64,000 nucleotides of DNA from Mycobacterium pseudokansasii (lineage in GTDB: Bacteria; Actinomycetota; Actinomycetes; Mycobacteriales; Mycobacteriaceae). The DNA is taken from assembly GCF_900566075.1 (NCBI RefSeq), contig NZ_UPHU01000001.1:2418001-2482000 (forward strand), read 5' to 3'. The notes beneath the pieces were generated by a model, which saw only the letters and a program-made list of their open reading frames with translations, was not told the DNA's origin and did not search any database. The number at the start of each line of letters is the position of its first letter. Position 1 is the first letter of the stretch. Both the position numbers and the translations under genes were made by a program. Shown piece by piece: positions 57,663-64,000 of the stretch.

Positions 57663-57720
57663 CGGGAGACTGTCACGTACGGTTCTGCAAGAGCCGGGGG
57701 TGCGATTCCCGCCTGTCGGA
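57652..57720 (+). ncRNA. Group II intron domain V and VI remnant
   Basis: GAGCCGTATGACGGGAGACT at 57652 pairs with ACGTACGGTTC (57675-57685) to form the characteristic domain V hairpin of bacterial group II introns. It is located just where it should follow a maturase gene. The following GAGCCGGGGGTGCGATTCCC region could be domain VI and the 3' end. The RNA is a 3' remnant only. Confidence 0.7.
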
Positions 57721-58002
57721 TAGACGTCGGTATGTGACCGGCTCTTCCGGCGAAGACTTGATCACAAATCTGGGTTCCTTTTGTGTGACGCCAACGTTAT
57801 TGGCCTTGGCGCTGATCGTCTGGGCCAATCGATGCTCCGTGGCCCAGTCCGATTATGCGCGCGCCTGGCAGCGAATCGGGCATGGCGACGCTATCGTTAC
57901 GAGTACAGACCGCTAGGTCCGCGGCAAAGCATGGCCGATCGGGGGTGCCGACAACCGAAACCGACGTCGACGCAGCTCACCGCCCACCAGCCGAGGAGTT
58001 CG

Positions 58003-58494
58003 ATGACCATCGTCAACGGCCTGCCTGTTCATGTTGTACTGCTGCACTTTGTAATGGTGCTCGTGCCGTTGACGGCCTTGCTGGAGATCGTGTGCGGATT
58101 TTGGCGGGAGGCCCGGCGCGGCCAGCTGTTGTGGCTCACGCTGATACTGGCGAGCGTCACGATGGTATTGACGCCCATCACCGCAAACGCTGGCCTTTGG
58201 CTCTACGAACTGACGGCCGATCCCAGTCCCCTTTTGCGCGAACATGCCGCCCGTGGCAGCACAATGATCTACTTCTCGGTAGCTCTACTGGTGGTCGCGA
58301 TCGGACTCGTAGTGCTGCGCGTGATGGAACACCGATCCGACAATCCCCGAATGATCATCCAGATAGCGGTAGGGATTGTGGTTCTCGTCGTTGGGATCTC
58401 GTCAATGATTCAGATCTACCGAGTGAGTGATGCCGGCGGGCACTCGGTCTGGGACGAGGAGATAGAGCGAATGAAAAATCCTCACGGAAGTTAG
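58003..58494 (+). CDS. DUF2231 membrane protein
   Basis: This 163-residue protein has four hydrophobic helices and the DUF2231 hallmark MTIVNGLPVHVVLLHFVMVL (short N-terminus with LPVHPxLVHFP-like pattern). Helix 3 includes STMIYFSVALLVVAIGLVVL. A histidine near residue 83 (REHAARGS) and one near the C-terminus (GGHSVWD) may bind a metal or heme, as proposed for this family. ATG 58003 is preceded by GAGGAGTTCG. It is isolated between mobile-element debris and the flavoprotein gene. Function is unknown. Confidence 0.78.
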   Translation: MTIVNGLPVHVVLLHFVMVLVPLTALLEIVCGFWREARRGQLLWLTLILASVTMVLTPITANAGLWLYELTADPSPLLREHAARGSTMIYFSVALLVVAIGLVVLRVMEHRSDNPRMIIQIAVGIVVLVVGISSMIQIYRVSDAGGHSVWDEEIERMKNPHGS

Positions 58495-58985
58495 CAAGTG
58501 GGCTTCCCCTGAATAAGTGAGGGCTTCCCTTGCGCGGCCCCCGTCGGATGGTCGCGATTTCTGGTACTCGACGGGCGCCAGCAACCTGTCTGAGCCGTGG
58601 CGACGTCGAACGTCGTAATACTCGTAGCCCTCTCTGCCAAGGCATTCCCGTCGGCGTGAATGCCGGCACACTCGCAACGCTTGCGGGGCTGCGTTGTCAG
58701 CCAGTCGTGGAGCTTGGTGTAGAAGAGCGCAAACCGCAGCCCTCTCCTGTGAGCCGGTAGCGGTTCTTGCCGAAAACGCGATTTCGAACGCCTTGGTCGC
58801 TACACAAACTAAGCCAAGAGGCACCGACGAATTCTTTCGGTCGGTGACAGGTGCCAGCAGTTGTCCGGCGCATCGAGGGGGTCAGCCTGTCGAATCCTTG
58901 CATGCTTGAAGGACATTCGACGCGCCGGCGGCGATGATGTCGTCGATAAGGGTTCCGCTGGGCTTCTAACTCTAACCCTCAGCCG
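58495..58985. other. 490-bp gap, mobile-element debris
   Basis: No intact gene is visible. The only readable piece is the short IS3-type fragment listed separately. The remainder has no bias toward either strand and lacks ribosome-binding sites before its frames. Confidence 0.45.
58549..58644 (-). pseudogene. Possible IS3-type transposase C-terminal scrap
   Basis: The minus strand reads GREGYEYYDVRRRHGSDRLL followed by APVEYQKS. This resembles the end of IS3-family OrfB proteins (FxYYNxxRRHSxLGxxSPxEYE). It is only about 32 residues and stands alone. Confidence 0.4.
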
Positions 58986-60116
58986 TCACACGGCGCCGAA
59001 CCAGCGCTTCTTGCGACTAAGGGCGAACTCGGCTTTTTCCTCAGCTAATTCGACAGACGGACCGACCAGGGAACCTGCCGGATTCGGGCCGCTGAGGAAG
59101 TCGGCGTGCACCTTGGCGACCTCACCGCGCCCGAACTCCACGTAGCAGTCGCCAGCCCCGTCGTAGGGCGGTGGCGACGGTGCGTTCCGCAGCTTGGCGA
59201 CGATGTCATCGGCGACGAACCGTGCGGCACGCTCGGCGAACATGCCCGCCTTGGCGGTATAGGCGGCCGCCACGTCACCGATCGCGTACACGCCAGGAAA
59301 CCGGGTAGCTAAGTTCGCTTTTTCCACTGAAATCCATCCATCCGGCGCCAGCCCGGAATCGGCGACGACCCCCGGCACCCGATGCACGGGGATACCGATG
59401 AAAAGGTCGTACGAAAGTCCTTCGCCCTCGGCGAATTCGGCGAACTTATGTTCGGGATTCAGCCGGCTGACCGTCCGCTTTCCCATGAAGGTGATGCCGC
59501 GCGCGGTCAGGTGCTGCTGAAGCGGTTCGGACACCTCCTTTGCGACAGGCACCGGGGCGCCCATATAGCCCGTCACCGTTATCGACACCTGCAATCCTTT
59601 GCCGGTGAAGTAGTCCTCAAGCAGGAACGCCGCCTCGAACGGTGCCGGCGGGCACTTGTACGGCTCCCCGAGCACGCTGATGACAATTTTGCCACCCTGG
59701 AATGCCTGCAGCGCATCGCGTAGACGTTCTGCCCCGGCCAGCGTGTAGTACTCATAGCCGTCCTCGGTGAAACCAGGGGTAGCCTCCGAGTCGTACTCGG
59801 CGCCAAGCGCCACGACCAGAACGTCGGCTTGATAGGAACCGTCTTGGGTACGCACCCGGCGGTTTTCTGGGTCGATCGCGGTGATTTCCTCCTGGCGAAA
59901 ATCTACGCCCGGCGTTGTCAGCGCCGCGTACGGCACCCGCACGTCGTCGGGTGTGCGTTCACCAAACAGCACATCGAGTTTAGAGAAGCCGAAAAAGAAG
60001 GAATCGTTGCGATCGATCAGCGTCACCCGCAGCCGATTGGGGAGTGACTCCGATAGCCGGGTGGCAAGCTCAAGACCGCCGAAACCTGCCCCCAGTATCA
60101 GTACGTGCGGTGTCAT
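58986..60116 (-). CDS. Sulfide:quinone oxidoreductase-like FAD flavoprotein
   Basis: This 376-residue two-dinucleotide-fold protein has FAD motif HVLILGAGFGGLELATRL and the second segment ADVLVVALGAEYDSEATPGF. The cysteine-proline motif YKCPPAPFEAAFLLEDYF is typical of SQR-type enzymes. FAD-binding GVYAIGDVAAAY is followed by the late segment. It would oxidise sulfide or related persulfides and pass electrons to quinone at the membrane. NDH-2-like alternatives are possible. ATG 60116 gives the clean Rossmann start. It sits downstream of a DUF2892 gene, a common partner of sulfur-handling proteins. Confidence 0.82.
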   Translation of the reverse strand: MTPHVLILGAGFGGLELATRLSESLPNRLRVTLIDRNDSFFFGFSKLDVLFGERTPDDVRVPYAALTTPGVDFRQEEITAIDPENRRVRTQDGSYQADVLVVALGAEYDSEATPGFTEDGYEYYTLAGAERLRDALQAFQGGKIVISVLGEPYKCPPAPFEAAFLLEDYFTGKGLQVSITVTGYMGAPVPVAKEVSEPLQQHLTARGITFMGKRTVSRLNPEHKFAEFAEGEGLSYDLFIGIPVHRVPGVVADSGLAPDGWISVEKANLATRFPGVYAIGDVAAAYTAKAGMFAERAARFVADDIVAKLRNAPSPPPYDGAGDCYVEFGRGEVAKVHADFLSGPNPAGSLVGPSVELAEEKAEFALSRKKRWFGAV

Positions 60117-60589
60117 CAACATCCTTTCCGGGTCCACGTCCGCGGACCCTGTTGTTCAGTATTGCCACCAAAACGCCACGCAAACCGATTGATTTGGTTA
60201 GCGATTGCGCCACCATCAATCACTCGTTGACGGTCGACCATCGGGTCCGGCAGGCCGTGGAATCTCTCGTGCACCTCTGAGTGGCAGAATTGATACGCAC
60301 TTTGCGCATCACCTCGCTCGCGAGCAAGCCCCATGATGTAGAGCCAGCGCGCGGCTGTTCGTACGGGCGGCGACGAACTCGACGAAACGACCCGCGTCGC
60401 CGACGCTGTCTGCCAGGTAGCGGCGGTACAAGCATTGAGCCGCGATCCCTGGGGGCCCCAAGGCCAGGATCCGATCAGAAGAACCTGATGGGTGCCCAGG
60501 GCGACGACGCTGGTGGCGCACCGTCATTGCCGAATGTCAGAATGCGCCGCCGCACCATGTCGACAATGGCTGCGCTCGCTCGAGCTGCC
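60117..60589. other. 470-bp gap between flavoprotein and DUF2892 genes
   Basis: Minus-strand frames here are open in pieces of about 70 residues in three different registers (for example QSAYQFCHSEVHERFHGLPD and QCLYRRYLADSVGDAGRFVE). This suggests a gene broken by frameshifts, but I recognise no family. Operon logic would place a sulfur or redox gene at this point. Confidence 0.35.
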
Positions 60590-60874
60590 CTACGCCGTCG
60601 GGCGCACCGTGCACTCGGCCGCAGTCGGGACGCCGAGTCGATGCAGTAGAACGCTCGTCGGGCACCAGCCCACGGCCGCGTCGAATAGCAGGTTGGCTCC
60701 CACGAAACCGGTTAGGACTCTCCATCGCTTGGAATGCATGCGGCCAAGGGTTAGTGTCACCAACACCACGGAACCGGCCATGAGGTGCAGGGTCCGTTCG
60801 AGGGTCCACCTTCGTGGCCGCGGTACCTGAAAAGTTCCGCGCTCGATCGGCGCCGAACCTTGGTTATTCGTCAT
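60590..60874 (-). CDS. DUF2892 (YgaP-like) membrane protein
   Basis: This 94-residue protein has two close membrane segments (LMAGSVVLVTLTLGRMHSKR and LTGFVGANLLFDAAVGWCPT) and the DUF2892 hallmark N-terminal arginine-rich start with ERTLHLMAG, followed by the cysteine-proline of GWCPTSVLLHRLG. ATG 60874 is used; GTG 60883 is three codons upstream in frame. Such proteins commonly occur with rhodaneses, SQR and copper or sulfur genes. Exact role is unknown. Confidence 0.72.
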   Translation of the reverse strand: MTNNQGSAPIERGTFQVPRPRRWTLERTLHLMAGSVVLVTLTLGRMHSKRWRVLTGFVGANLLFDAAVGWCPTSVLLHRLGVPTAAECTVRPTA

Positions 60875-60904
60875 CAAATTCACACCAATCTGTAACGCTT
60901 GGCG

Positions 60905-61110
60905 CTATAGCGCGGCGAGGTCAGGTGTCGGCATAGTGCGCGCGACCACCGTAACCGGCGCCCGGGCGCCATCCATGAGAAACCTTGACGCCGATGGCTC
61001 CCGTGCGCTTTTCCAGGCATGCTCCGGCGCGCCAGCATTATTGGGAGTAACGCGATGCCCGATGCAACCTTCGCAATCGCCTATGACACCGACGGCCATC
61101 ATGATGAATT
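60905..61110 (-). pseudogene. AhpD/carboxymuconolactone decarboxylase-like remnant
   Basis: The minus strand reads REFIMMAVGVIGDCEGCIGH, with the CxxC-x3-H pattern of AhpD-like peroxidase proteins. It continues through a degraded middle to LMDGARAPVTVVARTMPTPD. The helix before the motif is short and the middle does not match the family, so it appears decayed. It lies about 185 bp downstream (on its strand) of a copper operator-like palindrome. Confidence 0.45.
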
Positions 61111-61294
61111 CCCTAGTACTGCAGCCGTGAGAGGAGCCTTGGGTCTCCACGCCGCGCTACTCGGCGCGGCGAAGCCACGGCAGCGGCGAAATCATCTGTC
61201 GTAGCGCGATGTTGGGTTTGTGGCGACGTCCTGTTGAGGGCATGGGGGACGGCCCGGTGATGGGTGTCTCGTTTCATGACCTCAACACTATCCA

Positions 61295-61310
61295 ATACCT
61301 CCAGGGGTAT
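61295..61310. promoter_or_regulatory. Copper operator-like palindrome
   Basis: ATACCTCCAGGGGTAT is a near-perfect palindrome (ATACC-N6-GGTAT) like mycobacterial CsoR/RicR sites. It could control the minus-strand AhpD-like remnant, DUF2892 and flavoprotein genes, or once the IS-interrupted plus-strand region. Confidence 0.65.
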
Positions 61311-61393
61311 GCTAGCAGCGTTGTGAGTTAGCGCGCGCGTCGCACCGATGCCGTTCTCGGGGTCTGGCTGCTCAACTATGCGGTGAATTATCC

Positions 61394-61860
61394 ATGGCAT
61401 GGGTCTCGGCGTGGTCGGCCGCGCTGCGCCACGGCGGGCACCGAAGTGTGAACAACATCCGGGTGCACCGGTTGTGGGCCGACGAGCGCCTGCAGCGGCG
61501 CGCGTGCACAGCCCGCGTATACGCAGCGGCCAGTCGTCGTGCCCGCCCAGGGGTGCGCCGATGCGTCGAACGTAGTGTAGGCCTTGGATTTCCAGTTCGA
61601 CTCCACCATCGACGGCAAGGCGACCAAGATCGCGTCGATGGTGGAGACACCCACGAGTCGCTGCTGAACATCGCCCAACGCTCCATCATTGCCGAGCGGC
61701 TGATCACTGAGTGTTCGCCGCTGCCGGCGGGCCGCCCAAAGTGGTGGAGACGTACAATGGGCTGGAGCTGATTTCCCAAGCGCCACAACAAGTTATACGC
61801 TGGAAAAGTCGGACTGTCCTATATCCCGCCCGGCGCGTCATGGAACAACAAAGCTTTGCG
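61394..61860 (+). pseudogene. IS3-family transposase OrfB, degenerate
   Basis: The plus strand reads NNIRVHRLWADERLQRR, then in a second frame LDFQFDSTIDGKATKIASMV, then HESLLNIAQRSIIAERLITE. FAAAGGPPKVVETYNGLELI and finally GLSYIPPGASWNN follow. These match the DDE core of IS3/IS481-type transposases in order, with at least three frame changes. The catalytic DN of DNGPEF is lost (YNGLEL). It is inactive. Only a C-terminal end and a possible N-terminal helix-turn-helix are missing. Confidence 0.72.
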
Positions 61861-61893
61861 TCTCGGCGCCGATCTCAATATGACCTACGCTGG

Positions 61894-62637
61894 TCACGGT
61901 CGGGCTGGGCGGTAGATCTCCAACTGGCGCCGACGCCAGCGTGCGATGAACTCGGCAATCTCGTCGGGATCATCAGCGAGTCTAAGCAATTGGACGTCGT
62001 CGTTCGAAACCATTTCGGGCTCGAGCAACTGCTCGCTGATCCACCGTTCCAATCCGCTCCAGTGCTGCGACCCGGCAAGCACGACCGGGAAGCGGCGGAT
62101 CTTCTCGGTCTGTATGAGCGTCAGCGCCTCGAAGAGCTCGTCAAGCGTTCCGAATCCTCCCGGAAACACCACAAACGCCTGCGCGTAGCGGATGAACATC
62201 ACCTTGCGGACGAAAAAGTACCGGAACCGAAGCGATAGATCGACGAAGGGGTTGGTGGCCTGCTCGTACGGCAGCTCGATGGCCAAGCCGATCGAGCGCA
62301 CTCCTGCCTCGCGGGCCCCCTGGTTAGCGGCCTCCATGATTCCGGGGCCGCCGCCGGTGATGATGTCGAATCCCCGTTCGCCAAGTCGGGTAGCCAGTGT
62401 GCGCGCAAGTCTGTAGTGCGGATGATCCGGCGGTGTGCGCGCGGAGCCGAAGATCGACACGGCCTGCGTTACCGTTGTGAGTCTCGCAAAGGCGGCCGCC
62501 ACCTCATCGCGGATCCTGGCCACACGATCGGGATCCGTGCCGGCTAGCGGCGGGAAGCCCGGCCCCAGACAGCACAGCAGCTCCTCATCACAGGTCGATG
62601 GGGTGTGTGCTGTCGACTCGGGCATCTGCGCAATCAT
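61894..62637 (-). CDS. LOG-family (TIGR00730) nucleotide phosphoribohydrolase
   Basis: This 247-residue Rossmann protein has the LOG motifs DIITGGGPGIMEAAN and PGGFGTLDELFEALTLIQTEK, which together form the AMP-type substrate site. LOG enzymes release cytokinin bases or ribose 5-phosphate from nucleotides. In M. tuberculosis, Rv1205 is a LOG whose cytokinin products break down to an aldehyde active with copper. This protein is longer at the N-terminus (about 60 residues) than typical LOGs. ATG 62637 is used. Its location next to the copZ-copA genes may be chance. Confidence 0.82.
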   Translation of the reverse strand: MIAQMPESTAHTPSTCDEELLCCLGPGFPPLAGTDPDRVARIRDEVAAAFARLTTVTQAVSIFGSARTPPDHPHYRLARTLATRLGERGFDIITGGGPGIMEAANQGAREAGVRSIGLAIELPYEQATNPFVDLSLRFRYFFVRKVMFIRYAQAFVVFPGGFGTLDELFEALTLIQTEKIRRFPVVLAGSQHWSGLERWISEQLLEPEMVSNDDVQLLRLADDPDEIAEFIARWRRRQLEIYRPARP

Positions 62638-62961
62638 CCCACTGCGATCACGTGCATGTGATTGCAGCGCCCCGACGGCGGTCCTGAAGACCCGAATTCA
62701 GCTTGTTGCGCGCGAACCGCGGGGGCAGAGCACACGGTACCTCGCACAATCGCACGCGTCGCAGGCGTGCCATCCGTAGTGCGCATGTCACCTTCGATTG
62801 AGTACCAGCTGTCCCGGCCATACTCATTCCTCTTTGTACCGTAGCTCGCCGGGGGCATTAAGTGAGAGGAGCGAAGCCATACTTGTGGACCATACCCTAC
62901 AGGGGTATGCTATCAACCAACTAGGTAGAAAGTATTGCCAAACTCGAGAGGGGGAAGCGAC
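62638..62961. other. Promoter region for the copper chaperone gene
   Basis: Between the LOG gene and the chaperone gene no further protein is supported. The right part contains the copper operator at 62892-62908, and a GAGAGGGGGAAGC purine tract directly precedes GTG 62962. Confidence 0.6.
62892..62908. promoter_or_regulatory. CsoR/RicR copper operator upstream of copZ
   Basis: ATACCCTACAGGGGTAT is a perfect 6-5-6 palindrome (ATACCC...GGGTAT), the best copper operator in the window. It lies 53 bp before the chaperone start, well placed over a core promoter. Confidence 0.85.
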
Positions 62962-63168
62962 GTGAACACCGTCACTGTCACAGTCACCGGCATGAGCTGC
63001 GCGCACTGCGCGTCCTCGGTGCGCGATGAGCTCGGCAGCATCCCTGGTGTCACCGCGGTCGATGTAGACCTGCCCAGCGGCGCTGTCACCGTCGAAAGCG
63101 ACTGTCCCGTCGACAACGACGCGATCAAGAACGCCGTCGCAGTGGCCGGCTATGAGCTCGCAGGCTGA
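62962..63168 (+). CDS. copZ: Copper chaperone CopZ-type, HMA domain protein
   Basis: This 68-residue single heavy-metal-associated domain has the Cu(I) site GMSCAHCASSV (M-x-C-x2-C) after the first strand. The ferredoxin-like order of strands follows (VTAVDVDLPSGAVTVES, AVAVAGYEL). It carries copper to the adjacent P-type ATPase. GTG 62962 is chosen because AGGGGGAAGC precedes it and the next residues start the domain. It is under the operator at 62892-62908 and 133 bp before the ATPase gene. Confidence 0.9.
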   Translation: MNTVTVTVTGMSCAHCASSVRDELGSIPGVTAVDVDLPSGAVTVESDCPVDNDAIKNAVAVAGYELAG

Positions 63169-63301
63169 CTGGGAATCCTTCAACAGGCGCGCAGGCCAGT
63201 TCCGCAGCACGTTTCGTGGGCGCCTTTGGTTAGGCCGCATCCCTTCTACTCTGGCGCATCGCGATGCTCTATGCGCCCGTTAGGTATCGAGAGGAGACAT
63301 C

Positions 63302-64000
63302 GTGTATCCCGTTGCCGCGCCGAGCGGCCATGTCGAGCTGTCGATCGACGGTATGACGTGCGCGTCGTGCGCGGCCCGAATTGAGAGGAAGCTCAACAAG
63401 CTCGACGGCGTCACTGCGACGGTCAACTACGCAACGGAAAAGGCCAACGTGGACTACGTCGGGGGGGTCACGCCGGATCAGCTTGTCGTGGCGGTCGAAG
63501 AGGCCGGCTATACGGCGCAACTGTTGCAGCGCAAGGCCAATGCCCCCGAAGGCGGCCTGAATACGCCGGACGAGGACGACCCCACCGCATCGCTGCGTCA
63601 ACGGTTCTTTGTTTCTCTGGTACTGACCCTGCCGGTGATCGCGATGGCCATGATCCCGGCATTTCAGTTCGCCAACTGGCAATGGTTGTCACTGACACTG
63701 ACCGCCCCGGTGGTGGTGTGGGGCGGTTGGCCGTTCCATCGAGCCGCGTGGGCCAACCTGCGGCACGGCACCGCCACCATGGACACGCTCATATCCATGG
63801 GGACGATCGCCGCTTTCGGCTGGTCATTCTACGCGCTGTTCTGGGGCACTGCGGGGATGCCCGGCATGAGGCATGCGTTTGAGTTCACGATTACCCGCAG
63901 CGACGGCACCAACAACATCTATCTGGAGGCCGCGAGCGGTGTTACGACGTTCATCCTGGCTGGCCGATTCTTCGAGGCGCGCGCCAAACGCCGGGCCGGT
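63302..64000 (+). CDS. Copper-translocating P-type ATPase (CtpA/CtpB type), 5' part
   Basis: The first 233 residues are present; the gene continues beyond the window. An N-terminal HMA domain has GMTCASCAARIERKLNKLDG, followed by the linker and the first membrane helices (FVSLVLTLPVIAMAMIPAFQ, LTLTAPVVVWGGWPFHRAAW, MDTLISMGTIAAFGWSFYAL). It ends in YLEAASGVTTFILAGRFFEA. The arrangement resembles mycobacterial CtpA/CtpB-type Cu(I) exporters. The CPC motif, phosphorylation Asp and ATP domains lie outside. GTG 63302 follows GAGAGGAGAC. It is co-regulated with the chaperone gene by inference. Confidence 0.92.
   Translation, partial: MYPVAAPSGHVELSIDGMTCASCAARIERKLNKLDGVTATVNYATEKANVDYVGGVTPDQLVVAVEEAGYTAQLLQRKANAPEGGLNTPDEDDPTASLRQRFFVSLVLTLPVIAMAMIPAFQFANWQWLSLTLTAPVVVWGGWPFHRAAWANLRHGTATMDTLISMGTIAAFGWSFYALFWGTAGMPGMRHAFEFTITRSDGTNNIYLEAASGVTTFILAGRFFEARAKRRAG

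Noticed and set aside
57166..57720. A functional group II intron
   Set aside because: The reverse transcriptase active site, domains I-IV and the 5' splice site are missing, so only a 3' remnant is present.
1..64000. CRISPR arrays, tRNA or rRNA genes
   Set aside because: No regularly spaced direct repeats and no cloverleaf with a conserved TTCRA arm were noticed on reading either strand; a covariance-model scan would be needed to exclude small RNAs.

Overview
The window is high-GC mycobacterial chromosome. It carries PE, PPE-MPTR, PPE-SVP and PE_PGRS proteins, phosphatidylinositol mannoside genes, and a gene order recognisable as the M. tuberculosis thrS-to-apt region (about Rv2614c to Rv2584c). 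PE_PGRS and MPTR expansions point to a slow grower related to the M. tuberculosis/kansasii/marinum group. The species cannot be fixed from sequence alone.

Core segment, about 1-33,020. The thrS 3' end leads into a tightly overlapped phosphatidylinositol mannoside operon (HIT hydrolase, pgsA1, patA, pimA, Nudix membrane protein). Next come two tandem PPE proteins with C-terminal hydrolase domains, then pdxS-tesB-pdxT (vitamin B6 and a thioesterase), yebC, and a minus-strand block of speE plus four small membrane or secreted proteins. These are followed by ruvCAB, a PE_PGRS gene, a carboxylic acid reductase, decayed MarR and hydrolase genes, gabT, yajC-secD-secF, a peptide-binding-protein-like lipoprotein and apt. 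The vapBC toxin-antitoxin pairs that M. tuberculosis has beside speE and ruvC are not seen.

Accessory segment, about 33,020-64,000. Immediately after apt, where M. tuberculosis has relA, an IS256-type transposase remnant opens a metal-resistance and redox island. It holds a sterol-desaturase-like hydroxylase with an AraC regulator, an Rv1813c-like secreted protein, a Met/His-rich membrane protein, and a RicR/CsoR copper repressor. The mmcO-methyltransferase-lpqS-cysteine synthase-MFS block follows, matching Rv0846c-Rv0849, and then a PE/PPE pair. At least five good copies of a TACCC-N4/5-GGGTA-type copper operator are scattered through the island, upstream of the Met-rich protein, mmcO/methyltransferase, an AhpD-like remnant and the copZ-copA pair.

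The most unusual part is a compact cluster at 44,895-52,936 that encodes homologues of the complex I membrane arm (A, H, J, K, L, M, N). It has no NuoE, F, G or I. In place of NuoB, C and D it has one hybrid protein lacking the iron-sulfur ligands and carrying a His/Met-rich segment. It is followed by a lone PstS lipoprotein and a PknD-like receptor kinase.

The right end has an IS630/group II intron graveyard, a DUF2231 membrane protein, a sulfide:quinone-reductase-like flavoprotein, a DUF2892 protein, an IS3 remnant, a LOG-family protein, and a copper chaperone beside the start of a copper P-type ATPase that runs off the window.
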